Assembly (NCBI GenBank): GCA_003151855.1
Contig: PLYV01000098.1
Span: 5,536-41,144, forward strand
Source of the DNA: Limisphaerales bacterium
GTDB lineage: Bacteria > Verrucomicrobiota > Verrucomicrobiia > Limisphaerales > UBA11358
Length of the DNA stretch: 35,609 nt
Direction: 5' to 3'
Under the pieces are notes generated by a model that saw nothing but the letters and a program-made list of their open reading frames with translations, ran no database searches and was not told the origin of the DNA. Both the position numbers and the translations under genes were made by a program. Positions 8,058 through 15,457 of this stretch are shown one piece after another. The stretch's first letter is position 1; the number at the start of each line of letters is the position of its first letter.

Positions 8058-8118
8058 CCACCAAGAAACCAAGCAACGAAGACCGGAAAAAACTTTGTTC
8101 CTTGGTGTCTTTGTTGTT
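8056..8118. repeat. Imperfect palindrome before argJ
   Basis: The left arm (8056-8081) and right arm (8093-8118) are each 26 bases and pair at 21 positions, with an 11-base loop ACCGGAAAAAA. The arms are built from ACCAAG / CTTGGT type units. The element begins at the methyltransferase stop codon and ends 12 bases before the argJ ATG. Its right half recurs upstream of argC. Confidence 0.85.
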
Positions 8119-8130
8119 CAATTTTTGAAA

Positions 8131-9468
8131 ATGAAAATGCAGTTCAAAGAAATCACCGGCTCCATCGTTGCGCCCACCGGCTTCCTCGCCAGCGGCGTGT
8201 TTTGCGATATCAAAAAACTCGGCACCGGCAAAGGCTCGAACAAGGGCCAGAAGCGCGATCTCGCGCTCATCGTCTCCGAAACGCCGGCGACCGTTGCCGG
8301 CATGTTCACGACGAACCAGGTTTGCGCCGCGCCGGTGAAAGTCTGCGCCGAGCGCCTGAAGAAAGGCAATCTTGCCCAAGTCGTCGTCGTGAATTCCGGC
8401 AACGCCAACGCCTGCACCGGCAAGCAGGGCATGGCGGATGCGCGTGAAATGGTTTCTTTCACCGAAAAAACTTTGGCGCTGTCCGCTGGCCGCGCGCTGG
8501 TCGGCTCGACCGGGCGCATTGGCGTGACGATGCCGATGGACAATGTCCGCGCCGGCATTCTCGAAGCCGCGATGGAACTTGGCACCACCGCCGCGCACGC
8601 CGACCGCGCGACGGAAGCCATCATGACGAGCGACACCAAGCCGAAACAGGTCGCGGTGGAATTCAAGCTCGGCGGCAAAACGGTCCGCATCGGCGGCATC
8701 TGCAAGGGCGCGGGCATGATCCAGCCCGGCATGAGCGCGACGGGCGCGCGCCCGGCGGCCTTGCCGCACGGCGGATTGCACGCGACGATGCTGGGCTTCA
8801 TCACGACGGACGCGGCGGTGGAGCAAAAAGTTTTGCAGGTAGCCTTGCAGGAAGCCGTGGCGAACAGCTTCAACCGCATCACCGTGGACGGCGACATGAG
8901 CACGAACGACACGGTGTTGGTTCTGGCGAACGGCCTGGCCGGAAATGAAAAATTAAAAATTAAAAATTCAAAACTAAAAACTTTCCAGGCGGCACTCAAT
9001 CACGTCTGCCTTGAACTCGCCAAGAAGATCGTCCGCGACGGCGAGGGCGTTCACCGCGTCGTGACCGTGCGCGTAAATGGTGCGAAGACGATTCAGGATG
9101 CCGATGCCGCCGCGCGCGCGGTGGCGAACAGCGCGCTGGTAAAGACGAGTTGGCACGGCGGCGATCCGAACTGGGGCCGCATCATTGACGCCATTGGCTA
9201 CTCGCCGGCGACGGTGGTGGAGGAGAAAATTGACATCGGCTACAGCGCGTCCGGTGGCAAAAAGATTTTGTGGAGCTTGAAACGCGGTCAGCCGACGCAG
9301 GCGACGTTCAAACAACTGTGCGCCGCCGTGGCACCGAAGGAATTTGAACTGCACATCAATCTGAACCTCGGCAAGGCGAACGCAGTGATGTATGCCGCCG
9401 ATCTGACCGAGGAATATGTGGATTTCAACAAGGGTGACGTGACGGACGCCAGTTCATTGGGCGGCTGA
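8131..9468 (+). CDS. argJ: Bifunctional ornithine acetyltransferase / N-acetylglutamate synthase
   Basis: A 445-residue enzyme that moves the acetyl group from N-acetylornithine to glutamate and can also use acetyl-CoA. The precursor self-cleaves before a conserved threonine: HATMLGFITTDA contains Ala218-Thr219, the expected cleavage pair. Other family blocks are VVVNSGNANACTGKQG, GSTGRIGVTMPMDNV, KGAGMIQPGM, GDMSTNDTVLVLANG and DPNWGRIIDAIGYSP. The protein is somewhat longer than usual. An AT-rich repeat encodes a lysine-rich loop after NGLAGNE. The usual ATK after the RDGEG motif is replaced by VHR. The ATG at 8131 is preferred; a second ATG lies two codons on. Confidence 0.95.
   Translation: MKMQFKEITGSIVAPTGFLASGVFCDIKKLGTGKGSNKGQKRDLALIVSETPATVAGMFTTNQVCAAPVKVCAERLKKGNLAQVVVVNSGNANACTGKQGMADAREMVSFTEKTLALSAGRALVGSTGRIGVTMPMDNVRAGILEAAMELGTTAAHADRATEAIMTSDTKPKQVAVEFKLGGKTVRIGGICKGAGMIQPGMSATGARPAALPHGGLHATMLGFITTDAAVEQKVLQVALQEAVANSFNRITVDGDMSTNDTVLVLANGLAGNEKLKIKNSKLKTFQAALNHVCLELAKKIVRDGEGVHRVVTVRVNGAKTIQDADAAARAVANSALVKTSWHGGDPNWGRIIDAIGYSPATVVEEKIDIGYSASGGKKILWSLKRGQPTQATFKQLCAAVAPKEFELHINLNLGKANAVMYAADLTEEYVDFNKGDVTDASSLGG
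8948..8984 (+). repeat. AT-rich direct repeat in frame inside argJ
   Basis: The stretch is made of repeated AAAAATT and AAAACT units and is almost free of G and C, in a gene that is otherwise GC-rich. It encodes KLKIKNSKLKTF, a surface-loop-like segment in a region that varies between ArgJ proteins. It looks like an inserted dispersed repeat that kept the frame. Confidence 0.7.
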
Positions 9469-9473
9469 TTTTC

Positions 9474-9508
9474 AGCCACAGATGTGAAACACGGATTGAA
9501 CACAGTTT
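9474..9508. repeat. Short CACAGAT-type tandem repeat after argJ
   Basis: Three degenerate 11-12 base units are visible (CACAGATGTGAA, ACACGGATTGAA, CACAGTTTCAAA). This pattern recalls dispersed CCACAGATGAACAC repeats of some environmental bacteria, from memory. Only one copy lies in the window. Confidence 0.5.
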
Positions 9509-9518
9509 CAAAATAAGG

Positions 9519-9548
9519 GGACGGTCTTGTTATTTCACAAGACCGTCC
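9519..9548. repeat. Perfect 12-bp-stem palindrome
   Basis: GGACGGTCTTGT (9519-9530) and ACAAGACCGTCC (9537-9548) pair perfectly around a six-base loop. It could act as the argJ terminator, since TTGTTGTTTCAATTTTT follows. It also has the look of a REP-type element. It marks the left border of the 9.5-10.6 kb islet. Confidence 0.8.
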
Positions 9549-9563
9549 TTGTTGTTTCAATTT

Positions 9564-9593
9564 TTGGACTCCACTAATTCAGATGGAGTCCAA
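9564..9593. repeat. Perfect 10-bp inverted repeat over a gene's stop codon
   Basis: TTGGACTCCA (9564-9573) and TGGAGTCCAA (9584-9593) flank a ten-base loop. The loop contains the minus-strand stop codon (9574-9576) of the small Cys/His protein. There is no T run in the minus direction, so it is not a standard terminator for that gene. Confidence 0.75.
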
Positions 9594-9738
9594 GCTGCCC
9601 ACATTTTCCATGGATATGGATTGGTATGGGCTTGCCGCTCTGTTGCGGAACAAGCGGTTTTGTTTTTAAGTCACCCTTTTTGGGGAACCTAAACACAATA
9701 GGCTGTCCGCAACGGCGACACGCATAGATGCCAGCCAT
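9574..9738 (-). CDS. Small Cys/His protein, possible zinc ribbon
   Basis: A 54-residue hypothetical protein. It begins MAGIYACRRCGQPIVFR and ends with a PIPIHIHGKCGQLGLHLN block. The Cys-x2-Cys pair near the start, with His and Cys residues near the end, could bind one metal ion. I do not recognise a named family. The ATG at 9738 has AAAGG five bases upstream, which supports it over longer upstream starts; an upstream extension to 9822 is open in the same frame. The base composition is less GC-rich than that of the neighbouring arginine genes. Confidence 0.5.
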   Translation of the reverse strand: MAGIYACRRCGQPIVFRFPKKGDLKTKPLVPQQSGKPIPIHIHGKCGQLGLHLN

Positions 9739-9853
9739 TTCGGCCTTTCTACGAGCCTTTGTTTGTTGACTGGGAAAGCCTCCTGTGTCATTGTTGACAC
9801 GTCTTAAGCGGCATTCCCGCAATTCTCCGATGACTCGTTTTCGGAGGATTACA

Positions 9854-9881
9854 GCCCTCGCAGGTTACAGCCTGCGAGGGC
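9854..9881. repeat. Perfect 11-bp-stem palindrome
   Basis: GCCCTCGCAGG (9854-9864) and CCTGCGAGGGC (9871-9881) pair perfectly around TTACAG. AAATTTTTT follows on the plus strand, giving a plus-strand terminator shape, although no plus-strand gene ends here. It separates the two small minus-strand genes. Confidence 0.8.
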
Positions 9882-9888
9882 AAATTTT

Positions 9889-10473
9889 TTAAGTGGTTGT
9901 TGCTGGCGCAAGCTGTTTAATAATTTGCGCGCCTTCGCTTAGTCCAGGATTCGAAAGTTTCCATCCGGCATCCTTTGACCCGCCGATAAAATTGCCAAAC
10001 GCCTTTCTATAATTCGTGTGGTTGGCCACGTCGTAGCAACCAACTTTTCTGCATAATTCACGCCCCTCTTCGTCTGAAAAAGCTGGCTCACCAACTTTAA
10101 GAAAGGATTTTATTCCACAGATTATATATGCCTGCACAGTTTGCTGACGCTTGCCGAAGGCGGGCATTTTTGAAGCGATTACGTCAATGGAATCGCTTTC
10201 AATGGAGAAAACATGATCCAACTGTTCTCTCGTTATCGAACTCTTCTTCATCCACACCAAAGCTTTTCCAGAAATTCCGTCCTCCGCTGCTGGATATGGA
10301 TCTCTGCTCGGCGTCTTCGCGGAACCGATGCTTGGCGTGTGTTCCCCAAAGAGCAACATTGCTGCTGCTATTGCTCGCTGACGTTCTTCGGACGAAAGCG
10401 GAGTCAACACTTCGACAATTTTTGGAACGGCTTCCAAAACCAGCTTCATTGGATTTTCAGGATTTGCGCTCAT
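9889..10473 (-). CDS. Hypothetical protein of the accessory islet
   Basis: A 194-residue soluble protein with no signal peptide or membrane segment. The N-terminal half is mixed helix and low complexity. The C-terminal half (about residues 85-190) looks like a compact domain, with ITREQLDHVF, QTVQAYIICGIKSFLKVG, DEEGRELCRKVGCYDVANH and KDAGWKLSNPGLSEGAQII. The last part resembles C-terminal domains of unnamed proteins seen in scattered bacterial phyla, but I cannot give a family. Codon use is clearly richer in A/T than in the neighbours, which suggests acquisition. It has its own AT-rich promoter region upstream and no obvious Shine-Dalgarno motif. Confidence 0.75.
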   Translation of the reverse strand: MSANPENPMKLVLEAVPKIVEVLTPLSSEERQRAIAAAMLLFGEHTPSIGSAKTPSRDPYPAAEDGISGKALVWMKKSSITREQLDHVFSIESDSIDVIASKMPAFGKRQQTVQAYIICGIKSFLKVGEPAFSDEEGRELCRKVGCYDVANHTNYRKAFGNFIGGSKDAGWKLSNPGLSEGAQIIKQLAPATTT

Positions 10474-10500
10474 ATATTTTTATGTCGTTGAAATTCAACT

Positions 10501-10535
10501 TTCCAATACAATAATTGGAATATTGATTTTGTCAA
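10501..10535 (-). promoter_or_regulatory. Candidate promoter with overlapping palindromic operator
   Basis: On the minus strand TTGACA lies at 10535-10530. TATTGT (16-base spacing) or ATTGTA (17-base spacing) follows as a possible -10, about 35 bases before the ATG at 10473. A perfect inverted repeat TTCCAAT-N6-ATTGGAA (10501-10520) covers the -10 box, which is where a repressor would act. No regulator gene lies beside it. Confidence 0.5.
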
Positions 10536-10611
10536 TAAAAAAATCGTCTTTTGCATAAACATATTGAAATTGTAGATTTTGCTGGGCTTTTAGTGTCCGG
10601 TCTGTGGCTAA

Positions 10612-10645
10612 AATAAAAAGCCGCCGGATTTCTCCAGCGGCTTTT
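10612..10645 (-). terminator. Intrinsic terminator of the ROK kinase gene
   Basis: On the minus strand AAAAGCCGCTGG pairs with CCGGCGGCTTTT with one mismatch, followed by TATTTT. It lies about 25 bases after the kinase stop codon. Confidence 0.8.
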
Positions 10646-10671
10646 GGTTGCACTCGGAAGTCAGCCGGCTT

Positions 10672-11718
10672 TTACGCTTGCCCACGGCTGTGATACATCG
10701 CCACGAGCGCGGCACCGATGGCCTGTGAAAGTTCACCGAGTTCCGCCGGCACGATCTTGATGGTTTTTTTCTGCGGTGCCCAGAGATACGGTTGCGCGGC
10801 AGCGCGGATGGCGTTCATGTAGCGCTCGCGGAATTCCGGCGTGGTGGCCTCATGGTCCATCAATCCGCCGCCGATGACCACAATGCCGGCGTCGAACGCC
10901 ATTGAAAGATTCGCGACGTGGATGCCCATGACGCGCGCCTGGAAGTCGAAAATTTCCAGCGCCAGCGTGTCGCCCTTTTGGGCGCGGGTGCGGAGCGAAA
11001 GGACTTTTTCCTTGATGGGCGCGGCGGATTTCGCGAGTTCGTGTTCGGGATGGCGCTGGATGAATTCAGCAAGCAACTGCGGCAGGCCGGAGATGGTCGT
11101 GTAGGCTTCCACGCAGCCCCAGTCGCGACCGCAGCCGCAGGTGAAGGGCTTGCTGCCGCCCAAGCCAAGGAGGTGCAGTGGCACGGGCATATGGCCGGCT
11201 TCCATGCCGGCGAGCGTGTCGCCGTCGAGGCAGAGTCCGTCGGCACCGACGAACGCCGCGCCGAGGCCGGAGCCGGGCATAAGCATCAGCACGGTGGCCT
11301 TGGAATCGCCGCGCGCCAGCCGCGCCTCGGCCACGCCGCCGTAGTTGCCGTCGTTGCCGCAGACGAGCGGCAATTCGCGGCCGGCCTGCTTCGCCAGGGC
11401 GTTTTTGTAGTCGGTATAAAAGTCCCAACCCGCGAAGCTCTTCGGTAAATTTGGCGTATTGCTCCAAACGCCATAGCGTTCATATGGGCCGGGAACCGCG
11501 AGGCCGACGCCGGCGACCTGCGACCATTGCAGATTGTTTTGCGCAAGGAATTCGCCGGTGCCGGAAATCCACGCCTGGATGACGGCGTCACGGCCTTTTT
11601 CCGAACTGGTGGAACGCTGGAGCACCTTGCTGGAAACGGGTTCGCCGTTTTCCCAGACGGCACAAAATTTGGTCGTGGTCGCGCCGCTGTCCGTGCCGAT
11701 GAAGATTTTTTTGTTCAT
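10672..11718 (-). CDS. ROK-family sugar kinase (glucokinase-like)
   Basis: A 348-residue cytoplasmic kinase, probably phosphorylating glucose or an amino sugar. The phosphate-binding motif IGTDSGATTTKFCAVWENG is at the N-terminus. GVGLAVPGPYERYG marks the linker region. VCGNDGNYGGVAEARLA carries the catalytic Asp in the ND pair, and LMLMPGSGLGAAFV follows. The ROK zinc site is recognisable as CGCGRDWGCVEAY, but three residues instead of two separate the CxCG and GC elements. The ATG at 11718 places the motif four residues from the start; longer upstream frames lack family similarity. The gene stands alone with its own terminator. Sugar specificity is not readable. Confidence 0.88.
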   Translation of the reverse strand: MNKKIFIGTDSGATTTKFCAVWENGEPVSSKVLQRSTSSEKGRDAVIQAWISGTGEFLAQNNLQWSQVAGVGLAVPGPYERYGVWSNTPNLPKSFAGWDFYTDYKNALAKQAGRELPLVCGNDGNYGGVAEARLARGDSKATVLMLMPGSGLGAAFVGADGLCLDGDTLAGMEAGHMPVPLHLLGLGGSKPFTCGCGRDWGCVEAYTTISGLPQLLAEFIQRHPEHELAKSAAPIKEKVLSLRTRAQKGDTLALEIFDFQARVMGIHVANLSMAFDAGIVVIGGGLMDHEATTPEFRERYMNAIRAAAQPYLWAPQKKTIKIVPAELGELSQAIGAALVAMYHSRGQA

Positions 11719-12005
11719 GAATGAAATCAAGTCCGTGGAAAAGGGTGGCAAACGCCGCCGCGCTTGCCAAAATAATTCTGGCATCCAATCGTGCTTTATC
11801 CTGCGGCCGCCTTGGTGATCCATCCCGCTTGGCCGGTCAAAGTGCGTCGTTTTTTTGCCGCGCTGGCCGCCGTGCAAGCCCCGGCGGACAGCATGGTTTT
11901 CATTGGCACGCTCGGTCACGCGAGGCTGGCAGTCTTGTGCCGGATTTGTGGGCTATTGCGGTGCCAAAGGCTTGACTTGCCGGAGCGGCATAACAAGCTG
12001 ATGGC

Positions 12006-12494
12006 GTGAGTCCGTTGCTGTGGCACGTCGCCCATACCCGCCCGCGCCGGGAGAAAAAACTGCTCCAATTTTGCGAGCGGGAAAAGCTCGCCGCCAGCCT
12101 GCCGTGCTTCGCGGCGGCGCACAAGTATCGCGGCAAGACGGTCGTTTTTGAGAAGCCGCTGTTTCCGGGCTATGTTTTCCTAAACCTCGTCGCCGAACAG
12201 CACGACGTGGTTTTGCAGAGCAATCATCTCGCGGCGCTGCTGAAAATTTCCGACCAGGAATTATTCATCCGGCAGCTCGATGAAATTAACCGCGCGCTGA
12301 AAACGGACTTGGAAATCCGTCTCGCGCCCGACATCGGCGAGGGCCAGCGTGTGAAAATCAAGGCCGGCCCGCTGCGCGGCGTTGAGGGCTGGGTGGAAAA
12401 ACGGCATGGCGTGAACACGGTTTTGCTGCGGCTGGATTTCATCGGCCAAGCCGCCGCCGTGAAGATGGACGCTTCGGATTTGGAATTGAGCTGA
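12006..12494 (+). CDS. NusG-family transcription factor (RfaH/UpxY/LoaP-like paralogue)
   Basis: A 162-residue protein with an N-terminal NGN domain (LLWHVAHTRPRREKKLLQFC, then FEKPLFPGYVFLNL) and a C-terminal KOW domain (GQRVKIKAGPLRGVEGWVE). Housekeeping NusG is normally longer and sits in the secE-rplK neighbourhood. A short copy at the head of a polysaccharide locus is typical of specialised antiterminators that let RNA polymerase read through long operons. The start is GTG at 12006; a weak purine stretch precedes it. It is convergent with the Ig/Fn3 gene 23 bases away. Its RNA or DNA target is unknown; a candidate is the leader at 19,647-19,715. Confidence 0.88.
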   Translation: MSPLLWHVAHTRPRREKKLLQFCEREKLAASLPCFAAAHKYRGKTVVFEKPLFPGYVFLNLVAEQHDVVLQSNHLAALLKISDQELFIRQLDEINRALKTDLEIRLAPDIGEGQRVKIKAGPLRGVEGWVEKRHGVNTVLLRLDFIGQAAAVKMDASDLELS

Positions 12495-12516
12495 CGCGGC
12501 GGAATTTTCCGCGCGC

Positions 12517-14013
12517 TCAAGGCTGGTTGAGGCTCACCGTGCGGTAGAACTTCTTGTCGGTCGCCGAGGCATCCGTATCCGTGAAGACGAACGGCGCGGT
12601 GTTGGTCTCCAACGCCGTCCAGTGCGCCAAATCTGTCGAGGCTTGCACGGCGTAGGGATAACCGGGCACGCCGTTGACGGTGAAGGCGAACTGGCCGTTG
12701 ACCCTGACCGCCGATTCCAGCGACGCGGGAGGCAACGAAGTGTAAATAACCAGCGAGGCCGGTGAACTGACGGTGCTGCCGGCGACGTTGGAAACCTTCA
12801 CGGTGTAATTCCCGGCGTCCTTGGTGGTGGCGCTTTTCAGCGTCAACGTCGCGGTGGTCGCGCCGGCGATGTTGACGCCGTTGTGCTGCCATTGATATTT
12901 CAGCGGTGCCTGTCCGGTAGCCTTGGTGCTGAACGAAACTTTCTTGCCGGTCAACGTGAAGCGGTTCGTCAGCGCACCCCAGATCACCGGGCGGGCCGAG
13001 ATGGACTTGGACAAAACGGTGACGGTGAAACTGCGGGTGGTGATGTTGTTGGACGCGCCGCCGTCGTTGACAGTGACGGTGATGGTGGCGAGGCCGCTGG
13101 CGTTGGCGACGGGCTTCAGGCTCAAGGTGCCGGTCGCGTTCGGGCTGACGTAGCTGACCTTCGGATTGCCTACGACCTTGGTGTTGCTTGAAACGGCGGT
13201 GACCTTGAGCTTTTGATTTTCTCCCGCCGCGCCTGCTGAGATGCCGGTCAGGTTGATGACTTGCGCGGCGGCATTGAATTTCACCGAAATATCCGCCAGC
13301 GGGTCGAGCGTCGGGGCCTGGTTCACCGCCGCGACGGTGATCGTGAAGCTGCGCGTGACAAGATTGTTTTGCGGCAAACCGTTGTCCACCGTCACCGTGA
13401 TGATGGCCACGCCGCTCGCATTCGCCGTCGGCGCGAACGTCAGCGTGCCGGCATCGTCGGGGCTGTTGTAATTGACCGCCGGGTTCGGGATCAGCGCCGG
13501 GTTGCTGGAAACCGCCGTGACGTTCAACGCCTGGCCATTGCCGAGGCTGATGCCGGTGAGGCTGATGGTTTGCGCCCCGGCGTTTTCGTTGATGGTCAAA
13601 TTATTCAGCGCGTCAAGCGCCGGCGACTGGTAAACCGGCGCGGGCGGCGCGGGCGGCACAGGCGGGGTGACGACGGCATTCGCGGTGACGGCGGTGGCCT
13701 CGTCGGAAAAATCGCTCTCCACGCCGTCCGCGCCATAGGTCGTCGCGGCAAAAAAGTAAGTCGTGCCCTCGGCCAGCCCGGCGATGACCGTGCTGGTGAC
13801 GTTGCCGACATCCACGGAATTCGTGTAAGTGCGGCTCGCGCCGCCGTAGTAGATTTTGTAGCCGGCGACATTCGCGTCCGGGCTGGGATTCCACGCGAGT
13901 GGGACAGAGACATCGGCCTGGGCGGAGCAGACGGCGAGCGCCAGCATGGCCACAAACCAGCGCAGCGAAGATTTCTTCGCATCGGTTTTTTGGATGGTTG
14001 CTGGCCGCATCAC
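12517..14013 (-). CDS. Secreted Fn3 / Ig-like repeat protein
   Basis: A 498-residue exported protein. The signal peptide is WFVAMLALAVCSAQA after a basic start. A fibronectin type III domain (about residues 35-110; PLAWNPSPDANVAGYKIYYG) follows. Two cadherin/Ig-like repeats with the phrase SNPALIPNP or SNTKVVGNPKVSY occupy about 130-330. Next comes an immunoglobulin domain with the classic YQWQHNGVNIAGAT and DAGNYTVKVSN motifs (about 345-425). The C-terminal domain contains YAVQASTDLAHWTALETN and ends KFYRTVSLNQP. This last module is frequent at the end of large verrucomicrobial surface proteins (from memory). A role in adhesion or polysaccharide binding is plausible, as it sits beside the export operon. 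Confidence 0.85.
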   Translation of the reverse strand: MMRPATIQKTDAKKSSLRWFVAMLALAVCSAQADVSVPLAWNPSPDANVAGYKIYYGGASRTYTNSVDVGNVTSTVIAGLAEGTTYFFAATTYGADGVESDFSDEATAVTANAVVTPPVPPAPPAPVYQSPALDALNNLTINENAGAQTISLTGISLGNGQALNVTAVSSNPALIPNPAVNYNSPDDAGTLTFAPTANASGVAIITVTVDNGLPQNNLVTRSFTITVAAVNQAPTLDPLADISVKFNAAAQVINLTGISAGAAGENQKLKVTAVSSNTKVVGNPKVSYVSPNATGTLSLKPVANASGLATITVTVNDGGASNNITTRSFTVTVLSKSISARPVIWGALTNRFTLTGKKVSFSTKATGQAPLKYQWQHNGVNIAGATTATLTLKSATTKDAGNYTVKVSNVAGSTVSSPASLVIYTSLPPASLESAVRVNGQFAFTVNGVPGYPYAVQASTDLAHWTALETNTAPFVFTDTDASATDKKFYRTVSLNQP

Positions 14014-14362
14014 AGGGGCCTATTGCATAACGACTGCCAATAAACTGCCGCCGGCGTGGAAAAGGGCGATTTCCGCCCCCGGCAGGCGACTGGGAAAATC
14101 TGGGGCGGATTTTACCGCGCAAATTCAGGGGTTTTGCGGGATTTTCCGCCGCCGGAAAATTTCCGAAAAAATCGGGAAATTTTTCAGGCGGCGCGGCGGA
14201 AGTCTGAAGGTGAAAATGTTCAAGACAATTCTGTCGGCTCTGTCCTGAAAAAATACACGGGATTTGGACAGCAAAATCCGCGGAAAACGATGGGGATTCG
14301 GGCTGGCAAACCGTCCGGACACCCGGCGCAAATGTCTTGTGTTCGCGTTGGAATCGGGCTAA
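14014..14362. other. 349-bp gap between divergent genes
   Basis: This region separates the Ig/Fn3 gene (minus) from the AraC-type gene (plus). It must contain both promoters, but I see no convincing -35/-10 pair. It is rich in alternating G/C and A/T runs and holds the hairpin listed at 14,147-14,193. No coding sequence is supported. Confidence 0.6.
14147..14193. repeat. Long imperfect hairpin in the divergent intergenic region
   Basis: The stem starts with CGCCGCC (14147-14153) against GGCGGCG (14187-14193). It continues through GGAAAATTTCC against GGGAAATTTTTC with two single-base bulges, and closes on an A-rich loop. About 20 pairs form. It could be a regulator site or a folded 5' leader of the AraC-type gene. 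Confidence 0.6.
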
Positions 14363-15400
14363 ATGTCGTCAGATTTGGGAAGTCGTGGGTTCCCGGATGG
14401 CCGAGAGCATCACGGAAAACGACGCTTGAACCAGCCCGACCATTTGTCCTTGCGCCTCATGCGCCTGAAATCCCCGGAAGAACTGGAGTTCAAGGGGGAC
14501 GCGCTGAATTTTTTGTTCGGCAAAAGCGGCGCGGGCAAATTCGCCTCGCCCCGCGCCACGCACCGGCTGGCGGCGGGCGATATCCTGGTTTTCAACGGCG
14601 TGACCGGCGGCAAAAGCGGCGTCGGCGACGGCAAGAGTGAATTCCAATTTTGGACCTTTTCCATCTCCTTTGAAAACCTGCTGCCGCTGTTCGCCAGCCA
14701 CGAAATCAGCCTGCTGCATTACCTCGCCGAAAACCTCAAGGCCACCCGTTTTTTTGCCGCGCGCACGCCGCTGGCGGCGGACTGCCAGCGGCTGCTCGCG
14801 GAGGTGCCGGCGGATTTTGACCTGGATCATCGCGGGCAGTTGCTCCGCATCGCCGCCAGCGTTTTGGCTTCTGAATTCAAGGCGATTCAGGCGCAGCGCG
14901 GCGATTCCGCCGGGCCGGACGACCACGTCGCCCAGGTGTTTGAAAGGCTGTCCGCGTCCGACCTTATCAATCTTTCCGTCGGCGAGCTGGCGGGCCGGTT
15001 CAGTTGCAGCCGCCGGCATTTGAACCGGTTGTTTCACCAGCATTTCGGCGTGTCCGTGGCCTCCCTGCGCATGGAGATGCGGCTGCTCAAGGCGGTCTCG
15101 CTGCTGCGCGACGCGAACGCCAAAATCATCAACGTCGCCGAGGAGTGCGGCTTCAACCATCTCGGCCTGTTCAACACCTGTTTCAAGCGGCGCTTCGGCG
15201 TCAGCCCCGGCCAGTGGCGCAAGTCCGCCCTCAAGGCCGAGGATGCGTCGCTGCAAAATATGGACGACGCCAAAACGGCGGCGCCGCTGCCGGCCATGCT
15301 GGGCGCCGTCGCCAGCAAGATCAGCGGCGGCACGGAAATCCTGGCCAATTTGCAGCGGCGGAACCTGTTGTCGGCCGGGCCGGCGCGGGCAATCGAATGA
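14363..15400 (+). CDS. AraC-family transcriptional regulator
   Basis: A 345-residue regulator. The C-terminal double helix-turn-helix spans about residues 190-290, including INLSVGELAGRFSCSRRHLN, LFHQHFGVSVASLRMEMRL, INVAEECGFNHLGLFNTCFK and the closing RRFGVSPGQWRKSA. The N-terminal half looks like a cupin-type sensing domain with the phrase HRLAAGDILVFNG. A tail of about 55 residues follows the DNA-binding domain. The ATG at 14363 is the longest reasonable start; an ATG at 14459 would remove the first strands of the sensor domain. Position directly before the export operon suggests it controls that operon. The ligand is unknown. Confidence 0.85.
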   Translation: MSSDLGSRGFPDGREHHGKRRLNQPDHLSLRLMRLKSPEELEFKGDALNFLFGKSGAGKFASPRATHRLAAGDILVFNGVTGGKSGVGDGKSEFQFWTFSISFENLLPLFASHEISLLHYLAENLKATRFFAARTPLAADCQRLLAEVPADFDLDHRGQLLRIAASVLASEFKAIQAQRGDSAGPDDHVAQVFERLSASDLINLSVGELAGRFSCSRRHLNRLFHQHFGVSVASLRMEMRLLKAVSLLRDANAKIINVAEECGFNHLGLFNTCFKRRFGVSPGQWRKSALKAEDASLQNMDDAKTAAPLPAMLGAVASKISGGTEILANLQRRNLLSAGPARAIE

Positions 15401-15457
15401 AAACCATGTAGTTCGGCAAGGATTGTGCTTCCGCTGGAGGCGCAATCAGAGGACAAT

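Noticed and set aside
9854-9890. Palindrome plus T run as the terminator of the 194-residue protein gene
   Set aside because: The T run follows on the plus strand, while the gene is on the minus strand.
11972-11996. TTGACT followed by TAACAA upstream of the NusG paralogue
   Set aside because: The spacing (13 bases) is too short for a normal sigma-70 type promoter.
12541-12548. A second one-mismatch match to GGCGGTAG
   Set aside because: It lies inside the Ig/Fn3 coding sequence, which shows that such matches occur by chance and weakens the leader hit.
14369-15445. 358-codon minus-strand open frame opposite the AraC-type gene
   Set aside because: The plus strand has a complete AraC DNA-binding domain; the minus frame has no recognisable motif.
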